A DNA stretch of 14,458 nucleotides from MKRK01 sp001896915 (lineage in GTDB: Bacteria; Bacillota; Clostridia; Oscillospirales; Acutalibacteraceae). The notes below the pieces were generated by a model. It made no database searches. It was given only the letters and a program-made list of their open reading frames with translations, and was not told the DNA's origin. Both the position numbers and the translations under genes were made by a program. The DNA is taken from positions 1 to 14,458 of the forward strand of contig CALJJF010000295.1 of assembly GCA_937973935.1 (NCBI GenBank), written 5' to 3'. How positions within the stretch are numbered: the first letter of the stretch is position 1; each line of letters opens with the position of its first letter. Positions 6,366 through 13,607 of the stretch are shown piece after piece.

Positions 6366-7935
6366 AATATCCGAAATTAAACTAAGCCTGGATTTTGATT
6401 TTAGAACACTCTGCCCTCTGGCTGCCAAGCTGTTAAATCTGGACATCAGCCAAATCAAACAAGCAACATTGTATAAAAAATCAATTGATGCAAGGAAAAA
6501 GGATGCCGTTCTTTTTACCTGTACGATCGATGTAGAAATAAGTGGAAACGAAGCGGAGATCATAGGGAATTGCACATACAAAACGGAAGCTGTCAAAGCC
6601 TACCGCTACACACTTCCCGAAGTCAAAAGGGACAAAAAAAGACTCCGCCCGATCCTCGTAGGAGCGGGTCCTGCGGGCTTATTTGCAGCGCTGACGCTGG
6701 CACAAGCAGGCTGCCGTCCCATCATATTCGAGCGGGGCAAGGACGTTGACAGCAGAGCAAAGGATGTGGAAGCCCTTCAAACCGGCGGTGTTTTTAACGA
6801 ATCCTCAAATATCCAGTTCGGCGAAGGCGGCGCCGGGACATTTTCTGACGGCAAGCTGAACACGGGCACCAAGGATGAACGGGCAAGAATGGTTCTCGAA
6901 ACCTTCGTCCGCTACGGTGCACCTCCTGAAATCCTGTACCAAGCCAAACCCCATATTGGCACCGATATTCTGCGCATCGTTGTCAAAAAAATACGGGAAC
7001 AAATCATCAGTCTGGGTGGAGAGGTGCATTTTTTAAGCACCGTCACGGCCATCCATACACAAAATGGTAAAATCATATCAGTCATGGTGAACAATGAAAC
7101 CGAGTATCCCTGTGACACTGTCCTCCTTGCCATCGGTCACAGTGCCAGAGACACCTTTCTCCATCTTTATGACAGTGGTGTTCCCATGGAAGCCAAACCC
7201 TTTTCCGTAGGGGTTCGTATCGAGCACAAGCAGGAATTCATCAACAAAGCCCAATACGGTAAATTCTTTGACCATCCCGCTCTGGGTGTCGCCGACTATA
7301 AGCTGGCGGTGCATTTGCCCAGCGGCAGAGGTGTCTATACCTTCTGTGTCTGCCCGGGCGGTGAAGTCGTTAGTGCCATGAGCGAACCGGAAACCGTGGT
7401 CACGAACGGTATGAGCTATTATAAACGGGACAAAAAAAACATCAACAGTGCCGTTCTGGTGGGTGTCACCCCGGAAGATTTCGGCACACACCCCCTGGCA
7501 GGAATCAAGTTTCAGCGCGAAATCGAAAAAAAAGCCTATCAGGCTACAGGCTCTTACCGTGCCCCTGCGCAGCTTTTGGGAGACTTTTTTAAGGGTCATC
7601 CATCAAGACGCTTCGGCGCAATCGCTCCCTCCTACAAACCGGGAGTAGTCTTTTGTAATCTGCAAAGCGTTCTCCCCGATTTTATCGTCGAACCCTTGCG
7701 GACCGGCATCAAGCTCATGGACAATAAAATCAGGGGCTTTGCAAACCCCGACGCTGTGCTGACCGCACCGGAAACAAGAAGCTCATCCCCCGTACGAATC
7801 CTGAGGGATGAGCAGCATCGATCCAGTCTCAACGGTCTCTACCCCTGCGGCGAAGGTTCCGGCTACGCCGGAGGCATCATGTCTGCCGCCGTTGATGGCA
7901 TCAAAACAGCGGAAGCCGTGTTAATCCAGAATTGA
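6358..7935 (+). CDS. FAD-dependent dehydrogenase, COG2509-like family
   Basis: This is a predicted FAD-dependent oxidoreductase of 525 residues. Residues 1-95 form a small N-terminal domain (MIRISEIKLSLD onwards), as usual in this family. The FAD-binding VGAGPAGLFAAL is at 101-112, followed by the family-typical GGVFNESSNIQFGEGGAG and TFSDGKL around 143-167. The C-terminal YPCGEGSGYAGGIMSAA stretch closes the FAD site. The start is ATG 6358, overlapping the previous stop by 8 bases; the frame is open further upstream to 6154 but that part lies entirely inside the previous gene. The Shine-Dalgarno is weak, so coupling is likely. The substrate is unknown; this family is widespread in Clostridia and often lies next to HI0933-like genes. 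A terminator follows 84 bases after the stop, ending the operon. Confidence 0.93.
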   Translation: MIRISEIKLSLDFDFRTLCPLAAKLLNLDISQIKQATLYKKSIDARKKDAVLFTCTIDVEISGNEAEIIGNCTYKTEAVKAYRYTLPEVKRDKKRLRPILVGAGPAGLFAALTLAQAGCRPIIFERGKDVDSRAKDVEALQTGGVFNESSNIQFGEGGAGTFSDGKLNTGTKDERARMVLETFVRYGAPPEILYQAKPHIGTDILRIVVKKIREQIISLGGEVHFLSTVTAIHTQNGKIISVMVNNETEYPCDTVLLAIGHSARDTFLHLYDSGVPMEAKPFSVGVRIEHKQEFINKAQYGKFFDHPALGVADYKLAVHLPSGRGVYTFCVCPGGEVVSAMSEPETVVTNGMSYYKRDKKNINSAVLVGVTPEDFGTHPLAGIKFQREIEKKAYQATGSYRAPAQLLGDFFKGHPSRRFGAIAPSYKPGVVFCNLQSVLPDFIVEPLRTGIKLMDNKIRGFANPDAVLTAPETRSSSPVRILRDEQHRSSLNGLYPCGEGSGYAGGIMSAAVDGIKTAEAVLIQN

Positions 7936-8227
7936 GAATACAGAATTTTTTGGTTTTTTCTCTATCTTGTTGTTGATGCTTATAGAAAGGCCGTTTGACT
8001 TTTTACAGTTTACGCGAATAAGAACGCGGTATTATTTTCCGCGTTCTTTTCTTTGGCTGTTTTTATGATTGAATTAATAAATTTGTTGATTTCCACACCA
8101 TCATTACATATATTTTTATATTTCCAGGACAAACCGAAAATCCAATGGTTTTTTGAATCATATTATCTTCCTATGACTTCACCCAAACATAAAAAAATAA
8201 AACAAAACAATAATTCTTTATTCTGTC
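7936..8227. other. Convergent intergenic region between the oxidoreductase operon (+) and the fumarase-beta gene (-)
   Basis: About 290 AT-rich bases between two converging genes. It holds the hairpin at 8020-8048. The minus strand also has a 32-codon ORF (8161 down to 8063, ATG start) preceded by a weak AGGA; nothing in it is recognisable and it is probably chance. An overlapping 97-codon plus-strand ORF from 8053 runs into the antisense of the fumarase gene and has no convincing ribosome binding site. No RNA gene was recognised. Confidence 0.6.
8020..8054 (+). terminator. Rho-independent terminator of the oxidoreductase operon, possibly bidirectional
   Basis: AAGAACGCGG (8020-8029) pairs perfectly with CCGCGTTCTT (8039-8048) around a 9-base AT-only loop, then TTCTTT. 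On the minus strand the same hairpin is followed by a weaker TTATT, so it may also stop transcripts of the converging fumarase-beta gene, for which no other terminator was found. Confidence 0.88.
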
Positions 8228-8749
8228 TTAAAAAAGGTTTCCTCCAAAACTGTCAATTGCAACAATCAAAGGAAAATCCTCGATATAAAGCTTTTTTACT
8301 GACTCACACCCCAAATCCTCAAACGCAATTACTTCGCAGGATTTGATGCACTTTGCGGCCAGCGCACCCGCTCCACCGATGGCGCATAAATACACGCTGC
8401 CGTTTCTTACAATGGCGTCGCATACTTCCTTTGTGCGTTCCCCCTTGCCGATCATCCCTGCCAGACCTAAATCAAGCAACTTAGGCGCATATGGGTCCAT
8501 TCTGCCTGCGGTGGTGGGACCACAGCTGCCGATGGGCAGTCCCTTGGGTGCCGGTGTGGGACCTGCATAGTAAATCACAGCCCCGCCTATGGGAAAGGGC
8601 AACTCTTTGTTCTCATTGAGAAGTGCAAAAATCCGTTTATGAGCGGCGTCTCTTGCCGTATAAATAAGGCCTGTGACAAGAACCCTGTCACCGGCCTTTA
8701 AATATTTGCATTCCTCTTTTAAATGCTCTGTTCTGATCTTTTTTTCCAT
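8228..8749 (-). CDS. Class I fumarase / tartrate dehydratase beta-subunit-type hydro-lyase, without alpha partner here
   Basis: A 173-residue protein of the Fe-S hydro-lyase beta family (fumarase C-terminal domain). In two-subunit class I fumarases, the alpha subunit carries the 4Fe-4S cluster cysteines and the beta subunit completes the active site. Visible here are TARDAAH at 31-37, KGLPIGSCGPTTAGRMD at 69-85 (the conserved core is GPTTAGRMD) and MIGKGE at 99-104, all typical of the beta subunit. The length is normal for a separate beta subunit (about 185). The start is ATG 8749, which shares its first base's complement position with the TGA stop of the DivIVA-like gene (TGATG), a strong coupling signal; AGGGG lies just upstream. 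An in-frame TTG at 8752 is an alternative start. No alpha subunit is in the window, and both flanks are occupied by other genes. It may pair with an alpha subunit encoded elsewhere; activity alone is not expected. Confidence 0.9.
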   Translation of the reverse strand: MEKKIRTEHLKEECKYLKAGDRVLVTGLIYTARDAAHKRIFALLNENKELPFPIGGAVIYYAGPTPAPKGLPIGSCGPTTAGRMDPYAPKLLDLGLAGMIGKGERTKEVCDAIVRNGSVYLCAIGGAGALAAKCIKSCEVIAFEDLGCESVKKLYIEDFPLIVAIDSFGGNLF

Positions 8750-9558
8750 CAATACCCCTGGCTTTCCGAATTGGTTGCATCTGTTTTAAGAAGAATATCC
8801 TCCAGCCTATGAATGACCGAATCAAACAGGCTATGTAAATACTCGGTTTCCTTTTCGTCAAACACCTGATTGACCGAAGTAAAGCTGTTAATTCTATTCA
8901 CTGTATATAAAATATCTGCTCTTGCCCGATCAAAATCCTTCAGAAGTCCGGAGGTATCCACAGCTTCACCGACTGGTAAATCGTTCCCGGTTCCCGTAAG
9001 CTTTCTGTTGAATAATGCAATTTGTGTTTGCAGTCCTTTATTTTCAATGGTCAGCTTGGATTTTTCCGCGTTAAGCTTCGCTATTTCATTGTATAAATCC
9101 AGGCTGATTTTTCCCATATCAGGCGTTAAAACCGGCTCGGGCGTGGCTGGCTCTTGTACCGGAGAAACCGTCTGCAGTTCCGTATGGAGCGGTGGGGCTT
9201 CTTCTAAGGGAGTATAAAGAGGCGGTGGAATATTCCCTGCATCTTCCTCGTATAACGGCGGCGGTGCAAGGCTCTCCGCCTGGGATTCTTCCATAAACGG
9301 GTCAATCGCTTCGGGTCGGGACTGAATAACAGGTGCCTGCTCTGCTTCAATCGATTCTCTTTCTGCTTCCTCGTTGATCTGTTCAGCCAGCTTTACAATT
9401 TCGCCCTTCAGCGCTTCATTGTCAGCCTTGAGCTTGATGATTTTCATTTGAAGCTCTTCATGCAGCTTGGCAGATTGTTTTGTGATCTCTTCAAAATACT
9501 CCAGAACATCGTCTTCCCGAAACCCGCCAAATACTGCTCTTTTTAACAGTCCGTCCAC
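8749..9558 (-). CDS. DivIVA-like coiled-coil protein with proline-rich linker
   Basis: A 269-residue hypothetical protein. Residues 1-30 (LLKRAVFGGFREDDVLEYFEEI) resemble the N-terminal DivIVA/GpsB membrane-curvature domain, where an F-x-x-G-[YF]-x-E-x-[DE]-V pattern precedes a coiled coil. A charged coiled coil follows (about 25-72). A proline/glutamate-rich linker spans about 75-148 and repeats PPPLY at 99-103 and 111-115, with a PPLH variant at 122-125. A second predicted coiled coil covers about 150-187, and a helical C-terminal segment about 203-262. There is no signal peptide or membrane segment. GTG 9558 is preferred because GGGGG at 9566-9570 lies 7 bases upstream; GTG 9564 is in frame but only one base from that run. 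It has its own promoter and is coupled to the fumarase-beta gene. A cell-division or polar-scaffold role is inferred from the N-terminal pattern only. Confidence 0.72.
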   Translation of the reverse strand: MDGLLKRAVFGGFREDDVLEYFEEITKQSAKLHEELQMKIIKLKADNEALKGEIVKLAEQINEEAERESIEAEQAPVIQSRPEAIDPFMEESQAESLAPPPLYEEDAGNIPPPLYTPLEEAPPLHTELQTVSPVQEPATPEPVLTPDMGKISLDLYNEIAKLNAEKSKLTIENKGLQTQIALFNRKLTGTGNDLPVGEAVDTSGLLKDFDRARADILYTVNRINSFTSVNQVFDEKETEYLHSLFDSVIHRLEDILLKTDATNSESQGY

Positions 9559-9613
9559 TGTCACACCCCCAAATCGTTCATTGCGGTATCAAATCAGCTC
9601 ATATGATGTGTCT

Positions 9614-9642
9614 ATTATATCAGAAATATTGCAGTATTACAA
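9614..9642 (-). promoter_or_regulatory. Sigma-A-type promoter of the DivIVA-like / fumarase-beta operon
   Basis: On the minus strand, TTGTAA (9642-9637), a 17-base spacer and a perfect TATAAT (9619-9614). The start site would be near 9607, about 50 bases before the GTG at 9558. It lies just downstream of the corA terminator. Confidence 0.8.
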
Positions 9643-9643
9643 C

Positions 9644-9668
9644 AAAAAAGGCGAACAAACTGTTCGCC
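9644..9668 (-). terminator. Rho-independent terminator of corA
   Basis: On the minus strand GGCGAACA and TGTTCGCC (9668-9661 with 9657-9650) form an 8-bp stem with a 3-base loop, followed directly by TTTTTT (9649-9644). It begins 6 bases after the corA stop. Confidence 0.93.
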
Positions 9669-9674
9669 CGATGA

Positions 9675-10610
9675 TCAGAACATATTCTTTTTATATAAAA
9701 TAAGTCCTGCAATTCCCGCGGTTACAAAGGATAAAATCAGCGGAAAAATAATATTGTTTGAAAACGGCAGCGTGCCGCCGGAACCGATATTCATCCCGAA
9801 AAAGCTGAATATCATGGTCGGGATGGAGAGCATGATTGTAATGGAGGTCAGTACCTTCATAACAATGTTCAGATTGTTGGAAATCAAGGATGCAAACGCA
9901 TCCATGGTTCCCGAAAGAATGCTCATGTGAATATTGGACATCTCAATCGCCTGTGTCACCTCAATGAGAACATCCTCAAGTAAATCCTGATCCTCATCAT
10001 ACATTTTGATGTATTTGCCCCGCAGAATCTTCTGTAATGTGGTCTGGTTTGCCTTCAATGAAGTTTGGAAATAAACCAGCGATTTTTCAATGTCAAGAAG
10101 CTGTATCAATTCCTTGTTTTTCATGGAACGCCGCAAACGGGACTCTAAAAAGCTGGAATGCTTATCAATCTGCTTCAGATATTGTAAATACCGGGTCGCC
10201 ATACGAAGCAGTATGTGTAAAACAAAATGAGTATGCAGCGAGGTATGGACATTTTTCACCGCACCGTCGGAAAACTCGCAGATCACAGGGTTGTCCTTAA
10301 TGGAGATCGTAATGATTTCCTTTTCTGTAATAATAATACCGACAGGCATGGTAGAGTATATGATATTCTCCCCCGCCTTGCCCACATAAGGAACGTCCAC
10401 GATAATAAAGGTGTGTCCTTCCTCTTTTTCAATATGGGAGGTTTCTTCCTCGTCCATGGAAGAACGGATAAATTCGGGTTCAACCTTGTATTGTTCAATC
10501 AGCTCATTGATTTCGTCGGTGTTCGGTTCAACAACATTGACCCAGCACCCATCCTCACGGGCATTGATTTTTTCAATACGTCCGTTTACCGTTTTGTAAT
10601 AATTGATCAT
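9675..10610 (-). CDS. corA: CorA-type divalent cation (magnesium) channel
   Basis: A CorA-family membrane protein of 311 residues. The N-terminal cytoplasmic alpha/beta domain (about 1-125) is followed by a long helical stalk (about 125-250), then two C-terminal membrane helices (about 253-271 and 286-306). The selectivity motif GMN is at 272-274 at the end of the first helix, within FFGMNIG. The C-terminus YKKNMF is basic and cytoplasmic as in the family. CorA forms homopentamers that import Mg2+ (also Co2+ or Ni2+). ATG 10610 was chosen because GGAAGGGG (10626-10619) lies 8 bases upstream; ATG 10616 is only 2 bases from it, and the ORF extends further to 10652 without support. The substrate within the divalent metals cannot be settled from sequence. 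Confidence 0.93.
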   Translation of the reverse strand: MINYYKTVNGRIEKINAREDGCWVNVVEPNTDEINELIEQYKVEPEFIRSSMDEEETSHIEKEEGHTFIIVDVPYVGKAGENIIYSTMPVGIIITEKEIITISIKDNPVICEFSDGAVKNVHTSLHTHFVLHILLRMATRYLQYLKQIDKHSSFLESRLRRSMKNKELIQLLDIEKSLVYFQTSLKANQTTLQKILRGKYIKMYDEDQDLLEDVLIEVTQAIEMSNIHMSILSGTMDAFASLISNNLNIVMKVLTSITIMLSIPTMIFSFFGMNIGSGGTLPFSNNIIFPLILSFVTAGIAGLILYKKNMF

Positions 10611-10707
10611 GCACATAACCCCTTCCACAGGGCGCACTAAAGCATAGGGCAATAATACGTCCGTCTGTTATTTCATATCTACTTCGAGGTATCGCTTCTG
10701 TACTCAT
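10573..10707 (-). CDS. Possible small ORF upstream of and overlapping the corA start
   Basis: A 44-codon minus-strand ORF runs from ATG 10707 to TGA 10575-10573, preceded by AGGTGG about 5 bases upstream (GCATA spacer). It overlaps the first 38 bases of corA in another frame, so ribosomes reading it would pass over the corA ribosome binding site. The peptide starts MSTEAIPRSRYEITDGRII and is followed by a cysteine-containing segment; I do not recognise it. It could be a regulatory leader peptide, as known for corA in Salmonella (corL), or a chance ORF. No homology is claimed. Confidence 0.25.
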   Translation of the reverse strand: MSTEAIPRSRYEITDGRIIALCFSAPCGRGYVHDQLLQNGKRTY

Positions 10708-10743
10708 TATGCCCACCTGCCTTTGTTATGTATTGTGATCATG

Positions 10744-10777
10744 AAAAAAGGTACAATGACCCTTCGGTCATTATACC
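10744..10777 (-). terminator. Rho-independent terminator of the aspartokinase gene
   Basis: On the minus strand, bases 10777-10766 pair with 10761-10750 (12 positions, one internal mismatch at 10773/10754) around a GAAG tetraloop, followed by TTTTTT at 10749-10744. It lies about 40 bases after the aspartokinase stop. Confidence 0.9.
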
Positions 10778-10816
10778 ATATCTCAATATTTTTGCAAGTT
10801 AATTTTCGATTAAAAA

Positions 10817-12130
10817 TCAACCCAGAAATGCCTTATATATTGTCTTAATTGCCGAAACAAAATCATCTTCGTCCACACCAATGATGATGTTCAATTCGCT
10901 GGAGCCCTGATCGATCATTCTGATGTTGATATCCGCTTCATAAACAGCATGGAACACCTTGGCGGCTGTTCCCTTCGCCCGGATCATTCCTCTGCCGACC
11001 ACAGCAATCAAGGCCAGATTGTTGTGAATATCAACGCTGTCTGCATGTACCGCCTCATTGATTTCAGAAATCAGTTCATTTTTCACACCTGCGATGTCCT
11101 TGGTGGCAACCACAACACTCATGGTGTCAATACCGGAGGGCAAATGCTCAAAGGAAATACCCTGTTTTTCCAGAACCTCCAAGACCTTTTTCCCAAACCC
11201 GGTTTCCTGATTCATCATGGCCTTTTCAATGGAAATCACCGAAAAGCCTTTCTTTCCTGCGATTCCGGTTATGGTGGTGTTGCCTCCGTCGTTGTCCACT
11301 TCGGAAACAATCATGGTTCCTTCGTCCTCAGGACGGTTGGTATTGCGGATATTAATCGGGATTTTATCAATTCTCACAGGGAAAATCGCATCCTCATGCA
11401 AAACCGTCGCACCCATATAGGACAGCTCACGAAGTTCCTTATAGGTAATGGTTTTGATGATTTTGGGTTGGTCCACAATTCTCGGATCGGCAATCATAAG
11501 CCCGGACACATCTGTCCAGTTTTCATATATATCCGCTGTCACAGCGCAGGCAACCAAAGAACCGGTAATATCGGAGCCGCCCCGCGAAAAGGTCTTGATC
11601 GTCCCGTTTGGCATCATGCCGTAAAACCCCGGAATTACCGCATTTCCGCATTGCAGCAGTCGGCTTCTCAGCATGTCGTTGGTTTTCTTCGGCTGAAAGC
11701 TTCCGTCTTCGTTGAAAAAGATGACGGTTGCCGCATCTACAAATTCATAGCCCAAAAAGGCAGCCAGAATCATACCGTTGAGGTATTCCCCCCGGCTGGC
11801 AGCAAAATCTCTGCCCGCATTGTTCTGCAGTGCGTTTTTGATGATCTCATATTCCTTATGAAGACTGAGCGCGAGGCCAAGCTCTTTGATAATCCCGTTG
11901 TATCTTTCCTCTATCTCCTGAAACAACTCCGTAATATCCTCGCCTGCCGCCACTTTTTCATAGCAGCTGTACAGCATATCCGTTACCTTCACATCGCCTG
12001 AATCCCGTTTGCCGGGTGCAGAAGGAACCACATATTTTCTTTCGCTGTTCACTTCAATGATTGAACGAACCTTTCTGAACTGTTCGGCATCCGCCAAAGA
12101 GCTTCCGCCAAATTTTGCAACGATTGACAT
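10817..12130 (-). CDS. Aspartokinase with two ACT domains
   Basis: It phosphorylates L-aspartate, the first step toward lysine/diaminopimelate, threonine and methionine; in a spore former it also feeds dipicolinate. The length is 437 residues. The N-terminal amino acid kinase domain has KFGGSS at 6-11, a KVTDML stretch at 48-53 and FSRGGSDITGS at 181-191. Tandem C-terminal ACT domains span about 285-345 (ITGIAGKKGFSVISIEK start) and 370-437 (NLALIAVVGRGM start), which normally bind lysine or threonine for feedback inhibition. The start is ATG 12130, with AGGGAG about 7 bases upstream. It lies 143 bases downstream of homoserine dehydrogenase on the same strand and is closed by its own terminator. 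Proximity to hom and to a PheB/ThrR-type regulator favours a threonine-branch isozyme, but which amino acid inhibits it is not readable, so no symbol is given. Confidence 0.95.
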   Translation of the reverse strand: MSIVAKFGGSSLADAEQFRKVRSIIEVNSERKYVVPSAPGKRDSGDVKVTDMLYSCYEKVAAGEDITELFQEIEERYNGIIKELGLALSLHKEYEIIKNALQNNAGRDFAASRGEYLNGMILAAFLGYEFVDAATVIFFNEDGSFQPKKTNDMLRSRLLQCGNAVIPGFYGMMPNGTIKTFSRGGSDITGSLVACAVTADIYENWTDVSGLMIADPRIVDQPKIIKTITYKELRELSYMGATVLHEDAIFPVRIDKIPINIRNTNRPEDEGTMIVSEVDNDGGNTTITGIAGKKGFSVISIEKAMMNQETGFGKKVLEVLEKQGISFEHLPSGIDTMSVVVATKDIAGVKNELISEINEAVHADSVDIHNNLALIAVVGRGMIRAKGTAAKVFHAVYEADINIRMIDQGSSELNIIIGVDEDDFVSAIKTIYKAFLG

Positions 12131-12150
12131 ACCATTTCTCCCTTTATCTC

Positions 12151-12236
12151 ATGCAGATTTATTGATTTTACACTTTCCATAAACATCATAATTTATAATT
12201 GGTTTTGCGTTATGTAAAAGCACATTGAATCTGCAT
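12151..12236. repeat. Spaced 9-bp inverted repeat between hom and the aspartokinase gene
   Basis: ATGCAGATT at 12151-12159 and AATCTGCAT at 12228-12236 are perfect complements 68 bases apart. The second arm in transcript order lies about 15 bases before the aspartokinase Shine-Dalgarno. It could form a leader stem in the RNA, but no riboswitch or T-box signature was recognised and the region is AT-rich, so chance is possible. Confidence 0.4.
12190..12218 (-). promoter_or_regulatory. Weak candidate promoter for the aspartokinase gene
   Basis: On the minus strand, TTTACA (12218-12213), 17 bases, then TAAATT (12195-12190); TATAAA overlaps two bases upstream of that. The match is modest. No terminator was seen between hom and the aspartokinase gene, so read-through from hom is equally likely. 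Confidence 0.25.
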
Positions 12237-12273
12237 TCAGTATTAATGCATATTATTGAACATTGTGTTGTGA

Positions 12274-13512
12274 CTAAATATCAAGAACCCTTATGGTGTT
12301 TTTAACTGTAATAACATCGGACAATTCATTCATTGCCTGGCGCAGATTTTTCTCGCTGTCGATTCCGGTGACAAAAGCGATTTCGCTTTCCGGCTGGTTT
12401 TCTCTGGCTAAGAATTTAACGCCGCTCAGTTTGGTCTTTATGTGTTCCTTCGCTTCGGCTGTTTTGGTTTCCGCACAGACATACAAGGCCAAGGTGTCCT
12501 CCGTGTAATCCGCCACATATCCCTCTGTATAATCGTCCCAGGATAAATACTTTCTTGCCGCCACATGCTTTACACAGTCGATTACGTCTGCCATAACCGC
12601 ACTTGCCGTGGGCAGCTTTCCGGCACCCTTTCCATAAAACACCACATCGCCCGTGGCATCTCCACGAACCATGACCGCATTGAACACATCATCCACAGAA
12701 GACAATTGGCTGTCTCGGCTGACAATCGCAGGATACACCGTTGCAAGGATGCGGCCGTCAGTAAGCTTTTTGGCTCGGCCGATCAGCTTGACAGCACTGC
12801 AAAAGCTCCCTGCATACAGCACGTCAGCCAGGGTGATTTCGGTAATCCCTTCTGTATGGACCTGATCGGGATATACATGCTTACCAAAAGCAAGAGCAGC
12901 CAAAATACAGATTTTTCTGCAGCTGTCAAACCCAAGAACATCGGCGGATGGGTCACGCTCAGCATAACCGAGACTTTGGGCAAGGGACAATGCTTTTTCA
13001 AAATCCATTTTATCCTTGAATATTTTGGTTAATATAAAATTTGTCGTCCCGTTTAATATCCCGGCGATTTCGGTGATGTCATTGGCGGCAAGACACTGGG
13101 AAATCGGCCGGATAATCGGAATACCGCCGCCTACGCTAGCCTCAAATAAAAAGTTCACATTCTTCTCTTTGGCGATGGAAAGCAACTCAAACCCTTTTTG
13201 AGCCACCAGCTCCTTGTTGGAACTGACAACACTTTTTCCTGCCTCAAGACATTGTTTTACAAAAGTATATGCCGGTTCCAATCCACCCATGGTTTCCACA
13301 ACGATATTCACTTCCGGGTCCTTAACGATCACTTTAAAATCCTTGATGAATTTATCGGCATAGGGCGTCTCGGGAAATTCACGCAAATCAAGGATATACT
13401 TGATGTCCATATCCGCCCCTGCCTTTGTAAGAATGCTGTCATGATTTTTATAAAAAACCTCCACAACACCCGACCCAACAACACCGTGTCCCATCACTGC
13501 AATTTTGTTCAT
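12274..13512 (-). CDS. hom: Homoserine dehydrogenase
   Basis: It reduces aspartate semialdehyde to homoserine with NAD(P)H, committing carbon to threonine and methionine. The length is 412 residues. The N-terminal Rossmann motif GHGVVGSG is at 8-15, VSSNKELVA at 96-104, the catalytic-domain NGTTNFI at 154-160 and the homoserine dehydrogenase signature DPSADVLGFDSCRK at 187-200, with the expected lysine at 200. The C-terminal segment from about residue 340 (ALYVCAETKT to the end) looks like an ACT domain, which in this family senses threonine. ATG 13512 is preferred because AAGGA lies 8 bases upstream; an in-frame ATG at 13521 directly abuts that site. It has its own promoter, follows the ACT-domain regulator by 95 bases and precedes aspartokinase. 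Threonine synthase and homoserine kinase genes are not in the window. Confidence 0.96.
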   Translation of the reverse strand: MNKIAVMGHGVVGSGVVEVFYKNHDSILTKAGADMDIKYILDLREFPETPYADKFIKDFKVIVKDPEVNIVVETMGGLEPAYTFVKQCLEAGKSVVSSNKELVAQKGFELLSIAKEKNVNFLFEASVGGGIPIIRPISQCLAANDITEIAGILNGTTNFILTKIFKDKMDFEKALSLAQSLGYAERDPSADVLGFDSCRKICILAALAFGKHVYPDQVHTEGITEITLADVLYAGSFCSAVKLIGRAKKLTDGRILATVYPAIVSRDSQLSSVDDVFNAVMVRGDATGDVVFYGKGAGKLPTASAVMADVIDCVKHVAARKYLSWDDYTEGYVADYTEDTLALYVCAETKTAEAKEHIKTKLSGVKFLARENQPESEIAFVTGIDSEKNLRQAMNELSDVITVKNTIRVLDI

Positions 13513-13548
13513 ACCTATCATCCTTCTTGCCCTGTTTTTATTCTATAT

Positions 13549-13576
13549 ATTATAATTTTTCCCTTTTATCAGCCAA
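13549..13576 (-). promoter_or_regulatory. Sigma-A-type promoter of hom
   Basis: On the minus strand, TTGGCT (13576-13571), 16 bases, then a perfect TATAAT (13554-13549). The start site would be near 13542, about 30 bases before ATG 13512. The motif TATATAGAA (13549-13541) lies over the predicted start site. Confidence 0.7.
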
Positions 13577-13607
13577 ACACATGGAACCGTCAGCAACCAG
13601 CATTGCC

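Noticed and set aside
8063..8161. 32-codon minus-strand ORF downstream of the fumarase-beta gene
   Set aside because: Only a weak AGGA precedes it, the region is AT-rich and the peptide is not recognisable; an ORF this short is expected by chance.
8053..8346. 97-codon plus-strand ORF after the 8020-8048 hairpin
   Set aside because: There is no ribosome binding site, its composition is unlike its neighbours, and its 3' part is antisense to the fumarase-beta gene.
10620..10750. M-box magnesium riboswitch before corA
   Set aside because: The leader is only about 130 bases, most of it covered by a possible small ORF, and no M-box-like conserved core or terminator was recognised.
10949..12001. 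350-codon open frame on the plus strand antisense to the aspartokinase gene
   Set aside because: It lies wholly inside a gene with clear aspartokinase motifs; its translation is rich in H, N and C with no recognisable domain and no ribosome binding site. It is a mirror of codon use on the other strand.
12131..12273. Lysine riboswitch or T-box before aspartokinase
   Set aside because: The gap is short for a lysine riboswitch, and no T-box consensus or terminator/antiterminator pair was seen.
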